The position numbers and the translations under genes are program-made. From Massilia sp. BJB1822 (GTDB lineage: Bacteria > Pseudomonadota > Gammaproteobacteria > Burkholderiales > Burkholderiaceae_D): a stretch of 64,000 nucleotides of DNA. The DNA lies in the NCBI RefSeq assembly GCF_013369485.1, contig NZ_JABWEB010000001.1, positions 806,001-870,000 on the forward strand, given 5' to 3'. Each line of letters starts with the position of its first letter. The first letter of the stretch is position 1. Below are positions 35,683-45,273 of the stretch, piece after piece. Below the pieces are notes generated by a model. That model did not search any database and was not told the DNA's origin. It saw only the letters and a list, made by a program, of their open reading frames with translations.

Positions 35683-38463
35683 TTAGCGCGGCAGCGGCTG
35701 GCCGTCGGCGTCGAGCAGAGTGACCTCGCCCCAGCCCAGTTCGCGGATGCCCGGCTCGATCTTGCGCAGGTCGCCGATCACCAGCCACACCAGTTCATCG
35801 GGGCGGATGAATTTGGCGGCGGCGCCGGCCAGCTGGCCTTCGTTCAGGGCGCGCAGGCGCGCCGCGTAGCCGGGCCAGTAGGCGTCGTCCAGGCCCAGGT
35901 TGATGCTGCTCAGGGCGGCGTTTTCCAGCGCATTGATGGTCTCGAAGCGGCCCGCCAGGCGCGCTGTCATATTGCGCATGATGCTGCCGTATTCCTCGCC
36001 CGCCAGCGGCCGCGCGCCGGCTGCGCCGCGTACTTCCTTGAGCACTTCCTGCATCGCTTCCTTGGTCTTGTCGGTCTGCACCGGCGCCACCACCATGAAG
36101 GCGCGCTGGCCGCGCACGGCGCTCAGCTGGCCGGACGTGCCGTAGCTCCAGTGCTTGTCCAGGCGCAGATTGCGGTTCAGGCGCGAGGTCGCCATGCCGC
36201 CGAAGTTCTGCATCACCGGTTCCATCGCCAGGTCTTCCGGCTGGCCTTGCAGCTGCGCCAGATGGGCGGCGACGATGGTCGATTGCGGCGCGTCGGGCTT
36301 ATCGATCAGGAACAGGCGCTTGCCCTGGTTGGCCTGCACGGCCGGTGCCGGCTTGGCGGGCGCGCTGCCGGCCTGCCATTTGCCGAACGCCGCTTCCAGC
36401 GCGGGCAGGGCCTGGGCCAGCGTGGTGTCGCCGCTCAGCACCAGGGTGGCGCTGCCGGGCCGGAACCAGGCCGCATGCCAGGCTTGCAGGTCGGCGCGCG
36501 TCAAGCCCTGCACCGCGGCTTCGTAGCCGCTGGCGGGCTTGCCGTAAGCGTGGGCGCTGCCGTACAGCAGGCCGGGCAGCACGCGCATGGCAAGCGCGTT
36601 GGGCTGCGCCTTTTCCTGCGCGATGCCGGCCAGGCGGCGCTGTTTTTGCAGCGCGAACTGGTCGGCCGGGAAAGCCGGATGCAGGGCCGCGTCGGCCATC
36701 AGCTGCAGAGAGGCGGGCAGCTTGGCCGCCGTCGCTTGCAGGCGCACGATGGACTGGTCGCTGCCGCTATGCGTTTGCAGCTGGGCGCCCAGGCTTTCCA
36801 ATTCGTCCGACAGTTGGAAGGCGTTGCGCGTGGCCGTGCCTTTGTCCAGCAGGTCGAGGGTGAGGGCCGCCAGGCCCGCCTTGGCCGGCGTGTCGGACGC
36901 CGTGCCGGCATCCACCGCCAGCGCGACGTTGACGATGGGCGCGGAGTGGCGTTCCAGCAGCATCACCTTCAAGCCGTTCGACAGCGTGGCGCGCTGGATG
37001 GCGGGGAATTTCACGTCGGGCGCCTGGCCCAGCGCGGGCAGCAGCTTGCGGTCCACTTCCGACTTGGCGGCGGCCAGCTTGGCGAAGGGCTTGACCGTCA
37101 TCGTGTAATGGTGGGCGCGCAGCCATTGGCCGGCGGTGGCCTTCACTTCGGCCGGCGTGGCCTTGGCGTAGATATCGAGCTGGTCGAGGTAGGCGTCGGG
37201 CTTGCCGCCATAGGTCATGCTTTGCGCCAGCATGTTGGCGCGGCCGCCAAGGCGTTCCAGGCCGCGCGCGAACTTGGCCAGCGTGGCGGCGCGCGTACGC
37301 GCCAGTTCGGCCGGCGCCGGTCCCTGCGCCAGCAGTTCGTTCAGCACGGCGTCGATCTCGCGTTCGACCAGGGCCGGATCGACGCCCGGCTTGACGGTGG
37401 CGGCGATATTGAAGGTGCTGCCCAGCTCATTGTCGTCGACGTCGGCGCGCACGCTGGTGGCCAGGCCTTTCTCGTAGACCAGGCGCTTGTCCAGGCGCGC
37501 GCTCTTGGAACCGGCCAGCACATCGGCGAACAGCGCCAGATGCTGCAGGCTGGGATCTTTCCAGGCCGGCGCGTGGTAGCTGCGGTAGATGCGCTGCTGC
37601 GGCACGCGGTCTTCCATCTCGTCGCGGATATTGCGCTCGAGCGCGGGAATCCAGGTCTCGGTGCGCGGCAGCGGCGGGCCGGGCGGGATCGAGTCGAAGT
37701 ATTTCTTCACCAGTTCCAGTGCGCGTTCCGGCGTGATGTCGCCGGCCAGCGTGATGACGGCGTTGTTGGGGCCATAGTAAGTGCGGTACCACTCCTTGAT
37801 ATCGTCCAGCGAGGCGGCGTTCAAGTCGTCCATGCTGCCGATGGTGGACCAGGAATAGGGATGGGAGTAGGGATACATGCGCGCCACCTGTTCCTGATGC
37901 ACGCGGCCATAGGGCTGGTTCTCGCCCTGGCGTTTTTCGTTCTGCACCACGCCGCGTTCGCGCTCCAGCATCTCCTTTGAGATGTAGTTGCCGAGGAAGC
38001 CCATGCGGTCCGCTTCCAGGTACAGGGTGCGTTCCAGCGCCGGCACCGGCACGTCTTCGAAGAAGTTGGTGCGGTCGCCATTGGTGGTGCCGTTGCGGTT
38101 GTTCGCGCCCAGGTCGTCCATCGCTTCGCGGAAGCCGTGCGGGTAGTTTTCCGAGCCGTTGAAGAAGAAGTGCTCGAACAGGTGGGCGAAGCCGGTCTTG
38201 CCGCGCTTCTCGTTGCGCGAGCCGACGTGGTACCAGATGTTCACGCCGACCACCGGCACATTATGGTCTTCGTGCACCAGCAGGGTGAGGCCATTCTGCA
38301 ACACAAATTTTTTGTAGGGAATGGCATACGCCTGGCGCTCGAAGGCGGCGGCTTGGGCCGGGGCGCTGGCGCCGGGACGGCTGGCGGCGGGCATCGTGCC
38401 GGCGGCCAGGGCCGGCAGGGTGCTGGCCGCCAGGCCCAGGGCGAGAAGCATGTGTTTTTTCAC
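35683..38463 (-). CDS. M16-family zinc peptidase (pitrilysin/insulinase-like), secreted
   Basis: 926 residues from a GTG at 38463 with AGGTGA upstream; an ATG four codons later is an alternative. A signal peptide (LLALGLAASTLPALAAG) is followed by two M16 domain pairs. The first carries the inverted zinc motif HLFEH in GFAHLFEHFFFNGSENY, with a downstream Glu in LERERGVVQNEK (ERERGVVQNEK), so it should be active. The second half (from about residue 490, FPAIQRATLSNGLKVMLLE in parts) lacks HxxEH and is the usual inactive partner. Such proteins degrade peptides in the periplasm. No neighbour suggests a specific substrate. Confidence 0.9.
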   Translation of the reverse strand: MKKHMLLALGLAASTLPALAAGTMPAASRPGASAPAQAAAFERQAYAIPYKKFVLQNGLTLLVHEDHNVPVVGVNIWYHVGSRNEKRGKTGFAHLFEHFFFNGSENYPHGFREAMDDLGANNRNGTTNGDRTNFFEDVPVPALERTLYLEADRMGFLGNYISKEMLERERGVVQNEKRQGENQPYGRVHQEQVARMYPYSHPYSWSTIGSMDDLNAASLDDIKEWYRTYYGPNNAVITLAGDITPERALELVKKYFDSIPPGPPLPRTETWIPALERNIRDEMEDRVPQQRIYRSYHAPAWKDPSLQHLALFADVLAGSKSARLDKRLVYEKGLATSVRADVDDNELGSTFNIAATVKPGVDPALVEREIDAVLNELLAQGPAPAELARTRAATLAKFARGLERLGGRANMLAQSMTYGGKPDAYLDQLDIYAKATPAEVKATAGQWLRAHHYTMTVKPFAKLAAAKSEVDRKLLPALGQAPDVKFPAIQRATLSNGLKVMLLERHSAPIVNVALAVDAGTASDTPAKAGLAALTLDLLDKGTATRNAFQLSDELESLGAQLQTHSGSDQSIVRLQATAAKLPASLQLMADAALHPAFPADQFALQKQRRLAGIAQEKAQPNALAMRVLPGLLYGSAHAYGKPASGYEAAVQGLTRADLQAWHAAWFRPGSATLVLSGDTTLAQALPALEAAFGKWQAGSAPAKPAPAVQANQGKRLFLIDKPDAPQSTIVAAHLAQLQGQPEDLAMEPVMQNFGGMATSRLNRNLRLDKHWSYGTSGQLSAVRGQRAFMVVAPVQTDKTKEAMQEVLKEVRGAAGARPLAGEEYGSIMRNMTARLAGRFETINALENAALSSINLGLDDAYWPGYAARLRALNEGQLAGAAAKFIRPDELVWLVIGDLRKIEPGIRELGWGEVTLLDADGQPLPR

Positions 38464-38599
38464 TGTTCACCTGTAAGTGGATTGTTATAGAGTGGGCCAG
38501 CGCAAGCGGTCCTGCCCTTGCAATGGCTGGGCTATTCTAGCAACGCGCGGCGGCCGAATCCATGCCGGACGCGGCGGCTGGCATGCTAATATTTGGCTC

Positions 38600-39220
38600 A
38601 TGATTGCCCAAGCCCTGTTCACTCCAGCCCAGCAAAAACTGCTGGGCTTGCTGTTCGTCCGCGTCAATGAGGGATTCCACCTCAATGAGATCATGCGCCT
38701 GACCGGTTTGGGCAGCGCCTCGGCCCAGCGCGAACTCAAGCGCCTGCACGAGTCGGGCTTGATCGTCTCCGAGCGCATCGGCAATGTGCGCCAGTTCCGG
38801 CCGAATAAGGACAGTCTGGTGTACGGGGAATTGAGCAGCCTGGTGAAGAAGACTTTCGGCCTGCTCAGCGTGCTCAATTCGGCCCTGGCGCCGCTGCGCC
38901 AGCAGCTGAATGTGGCCTTCGTCTACGGCAAGACGGCCAAGGAGCAGGAAGGTTCGGGCGATGCCATCGAGCTGCTCTTGATCGGCGAGAACACCACTTA
39001 TGGCGAGCTGCTCAACCGCCTGCCGGTGGCCGAGCGCCTGCTGCGCCGCAAGATCAATCCGAATCTGTATTCCGTGCCCGATTTCCGCCGCCGCCTGCGC
39101 GAGCAGCAGCCCTTCATTCTGCAGGTGCTGGATGAGCGCAAGGTCTTTGTGCTGGGCGACGACACCGACCTCGACGACATCCTGCGCGAAGACAGCCCGG
39201 CCCTGCCCAGCGTGGCTTAA
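38600..39220 (+). CDS. Winged-helix transcriptional regulator with nucleotidyltransferase-like C-terminus
   Basis: 206 residues from the ATG at 38600; the frame is open to 38477 but the extension is low-complexity upstream sequence. The N-terminal 75 residues are a winged helix: TPAQQKLLGLLFVRVNEGFHL, then NEIMRLTGLGSASAQRELKRL and ESGLIVSERIGNVRQF. The C-terminal part (from NVAFVYGKTAKEQEGSGDAIELLLIG) resembles the degenerate nucleotidyltransferase domain fused to ArsR-like helices in a group of small regulators. The catalytic Gly-Ser and Asp-x-Asp pair is poorly kept. It is divergent from the M16 peptidase gene (136 bases between starts), so it may regulate it. Confidence 0.7.
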   Translation: MIAQALFTPAQQKLLGLLFVRVNEGFHLNEIMRLTGLGSASAQRELKRLHESGLIVSERIGNVRQFRPNKDSLVYGELSSLVKKTFGLLSVLNSALAPLRQQLNVAFVYGKTAKEQEGSGDAIELLLIGENTTYGELLNRLPVAERLLRRKINPNLYSVPDFRRRLREQQPFILQVLDERKVFVLGDDTDLDDILREDSPALPSVA

Positions 39221-39255
39221 GCGCTCTGCCCAGGTGCTCCGCCTAGGCGCCCCAC

Positions 39256-40710
39256 CTAGGCGCGCCGCGCCTGCTCGCCGGCCAGGGGCGCGCACACCTC
39301 CACCGCCACCACCGGCGTCCCCAGCGGCATGCAGGGCGGGAAAGTCAGCGAAAAGCGCGTGAACTTGCCCGGCACCGATTCGCAGCGGATGGCGCCGCCG
39401 AACGCGGCCAGCACGCGCTGGCAGAACGCCAAGCCCATGCCCGAACCGCCGCCCTGGCGCCGCGTGGTGTAATACGGTTCGAACACATGGGGCAGCACGT
39501 CGGCCTCGATGCCCGGCCCGGTATCGGTGACCACCAGCCAGTTATGGCGCGCCAGGCTGAAACACTCCACCTCGACCGTCCCCTGGCCCTGGCCGCCGGT
39601 GCGGATCGCATGCAGGGAATTCTTGAGCAGGTTGTACAGCACATAGATCAGCAGCACGTCCGAGCCGTGGAAGCGGAAATCATTGCGCACCTGGGCGCTG
39701 ACGCGCTCGCGCATGCCCTCCTCGAAGGGATAGCAGGACAGCGCCTCGTCGACGCAGGCTTTCACCGAATAATTGCGGAACTCGTCGCGCCGGAAATTCT
39801 CGGCCGTGGCCGAGGCCAGCAGCATGTCGACGATGAAGTTCGAGCGCGACACCTCCTGTTCGATATGCTGGGCCAGGCCGCCCAGATACTGCAGCTGCTC
39901 GGCGCTCAGCAGCGGCTTGTGGGCGCGCTGCTGGACCATGCTCTGGTAGCCGGCGATCAGCTCGGGCAAGCTCTTGGCCAGCAGGCGCGACTGGCTGCGG
40001 ATGGTGGCCAGCGGCGTGCGCATCTCATGCGCGATGGAAGCGGCGGCCGCCATCGGGTCGGCCAGGAGATTGTGCTGCACCATGGCCTGGGCGATCAGGC
40101 CCAGGCTGGCCGCCAGCGACAGCACGCCGGGCGGATAAAACTCATAGCCGTAATTGCACAGATAGTCGATGGCGGCGCTGAAGTAGATCAGCACGCTGAC
40201 CAGGCAGTAGCGCAGCCGCGCGCGCTCGGTCGACATGGCCGCCTGCTGGCGCCGGTATAGCAGGTAGAGGCCGCGCAGCATCACCGCCACCGTCTGCAGC
40301 AGGTGCAGCGGATGCAGCCAGCCGGCGCGCGGATAGTAACCGAAGAAATAGGCGTGCACGCCGCTCACCAGCCAGTCGCTGCCGACGGTAAACACGCTGA
40401 GCACAGCCGCCAGGCCATACGAGGCCATCACCCAGCGCGCTTCGCCGGGCTGGCGCGTGAGCGCGGTGATGAAGTGGTACAGCGTGGTCGGCAGGAAGAG
40501 GATGGGCACATAGCCGAAGCGCGCCAGGGTCAAGGCCAGGGCCGGGACGTCGGTCTGGAACAGCAGCGCCCACGCGGCTTGCCACAGGCAGGTGGTGGCG
40601 CAGACCAGGAAAAAGGTCAGGCTGGCGCGGTTCGCGCCGCGCGAGTGCAGCACATAACTGCCATAGGCCAGAAAGAGCAGCGAAACCAGAGCGGGCAGGA
40701 TGGAGAACAT
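39256..40710 (-). CDS. Sensor histidine kinase with N-terminal 7TM domain
   Basis: 484 residues from the ATG at 40710, with GGGGGA six bases before it. Roughly the first 215 residues form seven membrane helices with RFGYVPILFLPTTLYHFI, characteristic of the histidine-kinase N-terminal 7TM region. The HisKA motif is SIAHEMRTPLATIRSQ with the phospho-His. The ATPase domain shows the N box (YNLLKNSLHAI), the D-box DTGPGIE and GGSGMGLAFCQRVL. No response regulator is adjacent, so it is an orphan kinase. The sensor part may bind a small hydrophobic ligand or sense a membrane state, but the ligand is unknown. It is divergent from a thioesterase gene. Confidence 0.85.
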   Translation of the reverse strand: MFSILPALVSLLFLAYGSYVLHSRGANRASLTFFLVCATTCLWQAAWALLFQTDVPALALTLARFGYVPILFLPTTLYHFITALTRQPGEARWVMASYGLAAVLSVFTVGSDWLVSGVHAYFFGYYPRAGWLHPLHLLQTVAVMLRGLYLLYRRQQAAMSTERARLRYCLVSVLIYFSAAIDYLCNYGYEFYPPGVLSLAASLGLIAQAMVQHNLLADPMAAAASIAHEMRTPLATIRSQSRLLAKSLPELIAGYQSMVQQRAHKPLLSAEQLQYLGGLAQHIEQEVSRSNFIVDMLLASATAENFRRDEFRNYSVKACVDEALSCYPFEEGMRERVSAQVRNDFRFHGSDVLLIYVLYNLLKNSLHAIRTGGQGQGTVEVECFSLARHNWLVVTDTGPGIEADVLPHVFEPYYTTRRQGGGSGMGLAFCQRVLAAFGGAIRCESVPGKFTRFSLTFPPCMPLGTPVVAVEVCAPLAGEQARRA

Positions 40711-40898
40711 GGGCAATCCCCCGGAACAGACCACGTGTCAACGCTTTGGATCATAACAACGCTTGAGCCTGCTCAGCTCCGTGATTCGCACAGGGTTTGT
40801 GCCAGATCAAAGGGGGAGGGGAAAAAGTTTCCTTTAGTGAACATATGCGGCACGCAGAGGCCGTGCCCATCAAGGAAACCACCACTCAGGAGAACACC

Positions 40899-41348
40899 AT
40901 GTTCATGTACGCCAGCGTTGCCCACGACGACAACGCCGATGCCGAGCTGACCTTCCACCACCAGGTGTCGATTTATCTGAAAGACTCGAACGCCTATGGC
41001 AATACCTACTTCGCGCGCTACTTCGAATGGCAGGGCATCTGCCGCGAGAAATGGTTCTTCGAGTGCGTGGCGCGCGATATGCTGCAGAAAGAGGGCGTGT
41101 TCATCACCAAGCGCGCCGAGCAGGACTACCTGCAGGAAACCTTTCCCTTCCAGGACGTGCGCTGCGAGATCAACACCTATGGCGTGCGGCGCTGCTCGTT
41201 CTGGCTGGAGTTCCGCTTCTACGCCAACGGCATCCCGGTCGCCGTGGGCCGCCAGCAGATCGTGTTTGCCGACCACGGCAAGCAGATCGCCGCGCTGCCG
41301 GAACGGGCGCTGAAACGCATCAAGGCCTATGCGCTGAGCCACCGCTAG
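40899..41348 (+). CDS. Hotdog-fold acyl thioesterase (4HBT-like)
   Basis: 149 residues from the ATG at 40899, with AGGAGA before it; the longer open frame has no supporting ribosome site. Hotdog features are VSIYLKDSNAYGNTYFARYFEWQGICREKWFF (seen as DSNAYGNTYFARYFEWQG, where the Asp/Asn near the start of the helix replaces the usual 4HBT catalytic Asp) and SFWLEFRFYANGIPVAVGRQQIVF in parts. It probably hydrolyses an acyl-CoA or acyl-ACP ester. The substrate is not known. Divergent from the 7TM histidine kinase, 188 bases between starts. Confidence 0.7.
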   Translation: MFMYASVAHDDNADAELTFHHQVSIYLKDSNAYGNTYFARYFEWQGICREKWFFECVARDMLQKEGVFITKRAEQDYLQETFPFQDVRCEINTYGVRRCSFWLEFRFYANGIPVAVGRQQIVFADHGKQIAALPERALKRIKAYALSHR

Positions 41349-41397
41349 GCCTCGCCACTCAGCGCGCCTGGGCGGCGCGCGGCGGACTGGCGTGGCT

Positions 41398-43218
41398 TTA
41401 CTGTGCCGGCCGGCTCTCGGCGATCCAGCGGTCGACCTTGGCTTCGAGCAGGCTGAGCGGAACGGTGCCGTCGCCCAGCACCACCTCGTGGAATTTCGGC
41501 AGGCTGAACTTGTCGCCCAGCGCTTGCTGGGCGCGCTTGCGCAGCTCGACGATTTTCAGCGAGCCGATCTTGTAACCCAGGGCTTGGCCGGGCCAGGCCA
41601 TATAGCGCTCGGTCTCGCTCTTGGCCACGGCGTCGTAGCCCAGCGTGTCCTTCATATACTGGATGGTTTGCTCGCGGCTCCAGCCCTTGGCGTGCAGGCC
41701 GGTATCGACCACCAGGCGGGTGGCGCGCAGCAGCTCGTCGTTCAGGTGGCCGAAGTACTGGGCCGGATCGTCGAACAAGCCCATTTCCTGGCCCAGGGTT
41801 TCGGCATACAGCGCCCAGCCTTCGGTGAAGGCATTGTTGCCGCCGAATTTGCGGAACTTCGGCATGTCCAGTTCCTGCATCAGCGCGATGTGGAAGTGGT
41901 GGCCGGGTTTGCCTTCATGCAGGAACAGGGTGTTCATGCCGGTGTTGCCGTACTTGGTGGGATCGTTGACCACCGACCAGAATACGCCGGGACGCGAGCC
42001 ATCGGCGGCCGGGGCCGTGTAATGGTCGGCGGCGGTGGCGCGGCTCAGCTCCGGTTCCAGGCGCAGGTCGAGCGGCGCCTTGGGCAGCAGGGTGAACATG
42101 GCGGGCAGCTTGCTGTCGAGCACCGTGTTGAGCTTGCGGTAGACAGCTTGCACCTCGTCCTCGGTCTTGAAGGGGAAGAACTTGGCTTGCTGCGAGACCC
42201 AGACCGGCAGGCCGGCGGCCGGGCCGTCGTAGCCGAGCTTGGGACCGAGCACGGCGAACTGGCCCTGGATGCGCGCCACTTCCTTCAGGCCGATGGCGTG
42301 GATGGTCTCCGGATCGAGATTGGTGGTGGTCGAGGCGGCGATGCGGGCCTGGTACCAGGCCGCGCCCTGCGGCAGCGCGCCCAGGCCCGCGCTGTCGCGG
42401 CTGGCCGGCAGATACTCTTTCTCGAGGAAGCTGGCGAGGCGCTGCAGGGCCGGCTCGAGCTGGCCCACAGCGCCGCGGTAAGCCTTGCTCAGCTTGGCCT
42501 TGTCGGCGGCTGAAAAGCTGGCCGGCAGCTTGCTGACCGGCGTGTAGTAAATGCTCTGTTCCGGGCTGGCGCTGAGCAGCTTCTGGAACTGCGGCAGGGC
42601 CGACACCACCAGCGCCTTCGGCAGCACCACGTTCTGGCGCATGCCTTCGCGCATATTGGCGATGGCCTGGTCGATCCAGGCCGGCAACTGGCGCAGACGG
42701 CTCAGGTAAGCCTGGTATTGCTTGACCGTGGTCAGCGGCTGCGAACCTTCGCCGCCCGCATAATTGGCCAGGGTGACGGGCATGCTGTCCATCTGGTTCA
42801 GCGGCAGCAGATGTTCGGGGAAGGCTTCGAAGGAGAGCAGGCTCTTCAGTTCGAAGTCGAGCACATCGTAGTGGATCTGGTCGGCGCGGTTGAGCTGGGC
42901 GCGCGGGATGGCGGCCAGACGCTTGGCGAATTGGCGGTACAGATTGAACTGTTTGGCGCGCTGGGCCGGTGCGATCGACAGGCCGAGCTGGTCGTCGAAG
43001 CGGTTATCGCCGCTCTCGGTGGCGCCCACCGGTTCGAAACGGGCCAGCGCATCGTAATAGGCATCGGCCAGCGTGATCAGTTGTTTTTTTGCCGCAGCCT
43101 GGCTGTGGGCCGGGGCGGCGAGGGTGTTGGCGGCGGTGACGGGCGTGGCCGCCTGGGCTGGCGTCCAAGCCAGAAAAACGGCGGCAGCCAGCGTATTCAG
43201 GGCGATGCGGTGGTTCAT
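41398..43218 (-). CDS. DUF885 family secreted peptidase-like protein
   Basis: 606 residues from the ATG at 43218, with CAGGA upstream; the open frame to 43311 is not used. A signal peptide (NTLAAAVFLAWTPAQA) is present. The DUF885 signature HEGKPGHHFHIALMQEL (FLHEGKPGHHFH) with the downstream NNAFTEGWALYAETLGQEMG (AFTEGWALYAE) supplies two His and a Glu consistent with a zinc metallopeptidase related to M3/M32-like gluzincins. Length is normal for the family. It is convergent with the thioesterase and divergent from a retropepsin-like gene. Confidence 0.85.
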   Translation of the reverse strand: MNHRIALNTLAAAVFLAWTPAQAATPVTAANTLAAPAHSQAAAKKQLITLADAYYDALARFEPVGATESGDNRFDDQLGLSIAPAQRAKQFNLYRQFAKRLAAIPRAQLNRADQIHYDVLDFELKSLLSFEAFPEHLLPLNQMDSMPVTLANYAGGEGSQPLTTVKQYQAYLSRLRQLPAWIDQAIANMREGMRQNVVLPKALVVSALPQFQKLLSASPEQSIYYTPVSKLPASFSAADKAKLSKAYRGAVGQLEPALQRLASFLEKEYLPASRDSAGLGALPQGAAWYQARIAASTTTNLDPETIHAIGLKEVARIQGQFAVLGPKLGYDGPAAGLPVWVSQQAKFFPFKTEDEVQAVYRKLNTVLDSKLPAMFTLLPKAPLDLRLEPELSRATAADHYTAPAADGSRPGVFWSVVNDPTKYGNTGMNTLFLHEGKPGHHFHIALMQELDMPKFRKFGGNNAFTEGWALYAETLGQEMGLFDDPAQYFGHLNDELLRATRLVVDTGLHAKGWSREQTIQYMKDTLGYDAVAKSETERYMAWPGQALGYKIGSLKIVELRKRAQQALGDKFSLPKFHEVVLGDGTVPLSLLEAKVDRWIAESRPAQ

Positions 43219-43431
43219 GGGTTTTCCTGTGGGTGAAGGGAACAGAAAGAAGCTGCCTAGCATACGCGAAACGGTATTCTGGCCGGAAGGAAAAAATGCT
43301 TGTTCTACCACTATTCACCTTGCCGGCGTTTGCCACTGTTGTTTGGCCGTTGCCGCCGTTTCGCGCAAGGCCGGCCGGCTTCAAATTTCTGCTTGGAAAT
43401 GTGGCAGAATCCAGCTCTGGAGGTGGCCATC

Positions 43432-44061
43432 ATGCGTCTGCGTGTTTTCCTGTCATGCTTGCTGGGCGCAACGGCGGCCCAGGCCGGCGACGTCAGCCTG
43501 ATGGGCGTGTTTGCCGAGAAGGCCATGCTGGCCGTCGATGGCGCGCCGCCCAAGGTGTATGCGGTGGGCGCCGTCCTGCCCGACGGCAGCAAGCTGGTGG
43601 CAGTGGCTGGCAACCAGGCCGTGATCGAGGAAAATGGCCGGCGCTACAGCATCGTGCTGGGCGCCAATGCCGCGCGCGGCGCTGCCGGCGCCCAGGCCAG
43701 GATCACGCTGGCACCGGACGCCATGGGCCACTATCTGGTCAATGGGGAAATCAATGGCCAGGCCGCGCGCATGCTGATCGATACCGGCGCCAGCCTGGTC
43801 GCCTTGCCGGCGGCCGAGGCGCGGCGCATGGGCATCGATTACCGCAAGGGCAAGCCCATGCTGAGCAGCACGGCGGGCGGCGTGGTGCCGGTCTACCGCG
43901 TGCGCCTGGACAAGCTGCGCATTGGCGAAATCGAACTCAACGGGCTGGAGGCGGTGGTGCACGAAAGCGGCTTGCCCGTCATCCTGCTTGGCAATTCCTT
44001 CCTTAACCGTTTCGAGATGCGCCGCGATGGCGAGCAGATGACCCTGCAGCGCCGCAACTGA
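43432..44061 (+). CDS. Retropepsin-like aspartic protease (clan AA), exported
   Basis: 209 residues from the ATG at 43432 with GGAGGTGG upstream; an alternative start at 43300 would add 44 residues that look untranslated. A short signal peptide (FLSCLLGATAAQAG) is followed by a domain of unknown role to about residue 95, then a retropepsin fold with catalytic D117 in MLIDTGASLVALP, KGKPMLSSTAGGVVPVYRV (as LSSTAGGVVPVY) and the C-terminal ILLGNSFLNRFEM. Such single-domain proteases dimerise. They occur in many proteobacteria as TIGR02281-type proteins of unknown substrate. Confidence 0.8.
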   Translation: MRLRVFLSCLLGATAAQAGDVSLMGVFAEKAMLAVDGAPPKVYAVGAVLPDGSKLVAVAGNQAVIEENGRRYSIVLGANAARGAAGAQARITLAPDAMGHYLVNGEINGQAARMLIDTGASLVALPAAEARRMGIDYRKGKPMLSSTAGGVVPVYRVRLDKLRIGEIELNGLEAVVHESGLPVILLGNSFLNRFEMRRDGEQMTLQRRN

Positions 44062-44082
44062 GGCCGCGCTTCAGACCGCAAT

Positions 44083-45246
44083 TCAAGCAGCCTGCTGCAT
44101 ATCGGCCAGGCGGCTTTCGTACAGGGCGGCCATCAGGTCGGACTGGGTCAGGATGCCGGCGCAGCGGCCGGCCGCATCGACCACGGGGATATGGTGCAGG
44201 CCGCTGTCCGTCATCAGCGGCACCAGGTCGGCAATGGGCGTGTCCAGCGCCGCCGTCTGCGGGCGCGCGGTCATGATCTGGCCCACCACTTCCGGCTTGT
44301 CGCCGTGGCTGCGGCCGCTGGGCCGCAGGAAATGGCGCAGGCGCGCCGGCAGGCTGGTGAAGTCGTCCAGGCCGCTGTGCCGCAGGAAGTCGCCCTGGGT
44401 CACGATGCCGATCACGCGCCGGCCTGGATTGAGCACGGGCAGGGCGGCCACGCGGTGCTGCTGCATCAGCTGCCAGGCCTGGGCCAGCGGCGTGCCGAAT
44501 TCCACCGTCACCACATCCTGCGACATGATGCTGGCGCAACGGATCTGGCCGAAGCGGCGCTGGTAGGCGCGCATCTCGGTCTGCTGGATGATGTTCTCCA
44601 GGTCGTCGCGGCTGACGTCGAGCACCTGGCCATACTGGCGCAGCACCGCGTCCAGGTCGGCGGGCTGGAAGCCGAGGCGGCCGGTGGGCAGCGGGTCGCG
44701 CGTGGCGTGCGGATTGGCCGGCGCATGCTGGGCATGCGGATAGCGCCGGCCGCTGAGGTTGTTGTACAGGACGGCGCCGAGCACCATCACGGCCGAGTTC
44801 AGCAGCACCGGCCCGAGCGCGAAGCCGAAGCCGGCCGCATGCACGGCCGGGCCGCCGATCACTGTGGTCAAGGCCACCGCGCCGCCGGGCGGATGCAGGC
44901 AGCGCAGCGCGAACATGGCGGCGATGGCGCCGCAGCTGGCCAGCGCGGCAGTGGCCATGCCGGGGCCGAGCCAGCGCACGCAGGCCGCGCCCACCAGGCC
45001 CGACACCACATTGCCGCCGATCACGGACCAGGGCTGGGCCAGCGGACTGGCGGGCAGGCAGAACAGCAGGACGGCGGAAGCGCCCATCGGCGCTACCAGA
45101 TAAATGGCGGCATCGCCCAGCAGCCAATGGCTGCACACGGCGGTCAGCAGCAGGCCGAGCATGGCGCCGGTGCAGGCGCGCAGGCGTTCGCTCAGACTGG
45201 CGGTATGGGGGAGGGGGAGCCAGCGCTCCAGCAGGGGTTTCAACAT
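44083..45246 (-). CDS. HPP-family membrane protein with C-terminal CBS pair
   Basis: 387 residues. The N-terminal 160 residues contain four membrane helices and the HPP motif in LRCLHPPGGAVALTTV. Two CBS domains follow (about 240-300 and 320-380): IMSQDVVTVEFGTPLAQAWQLM, seen as MSQDVVTVEFGTPL with HRVAALPVLNPGRRVIGIVTQGDF in parts, and IMTARPQTAALDTPIADLVPLM with HHIPVVDAAGRCAGILTQSDL. CBS pairs usually bind adenosyl ligands. Some HPP proteins transport nitrite, but transport here is not shown. It begins 27 bases after the Lrp/AsnC gene on the same strand and is probably cotranscribed with it. Confidence 0.82.
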   Translation of the reverse strand: MLKPLLERWLPLPHTASLSERLRACTGAMLGLLLTAVCSHWLLGDAAIYLVAPMGASAVLLFCLPASPLAQPWSVIGGNVVSGLVGAACVRWLGPGMATAALASCGAIAAMFALRCLHPPGGAVALTTVIGGPAVHAAGFGFALGPVLLNSAVMVLGAVLYNNLSGRRYPHAQHAPANPHATRDPLPTGRLGFQPADLDAVLRQYGQVLDVSRDDLENIIQQTEMRAYQRRFGQIRCASIMSQDVVTVEFGTPLAQAWQLMQQHRVAALPVLNPGRRVIGIVTQGDFLRHSGLDDFTSLPARLRHFLRPSGRSHGDKPEVVGQIMTARPQTAALDTPIADLVPLMTDSGLHHIPVVDAAGRCAGILTQSDLMAALYESRLADMQQAA

Positions 45247-45273
45247 CGTACCCCCGATTATCCCATGTTCCGG

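Noticed and set aside
39225..39265. Direct repeat CCTAGGCGC between the winged-helix and histidine kinase genes
   Set aside because: Only eight or nine bases and no stem large enough for a terminator; judged chance.
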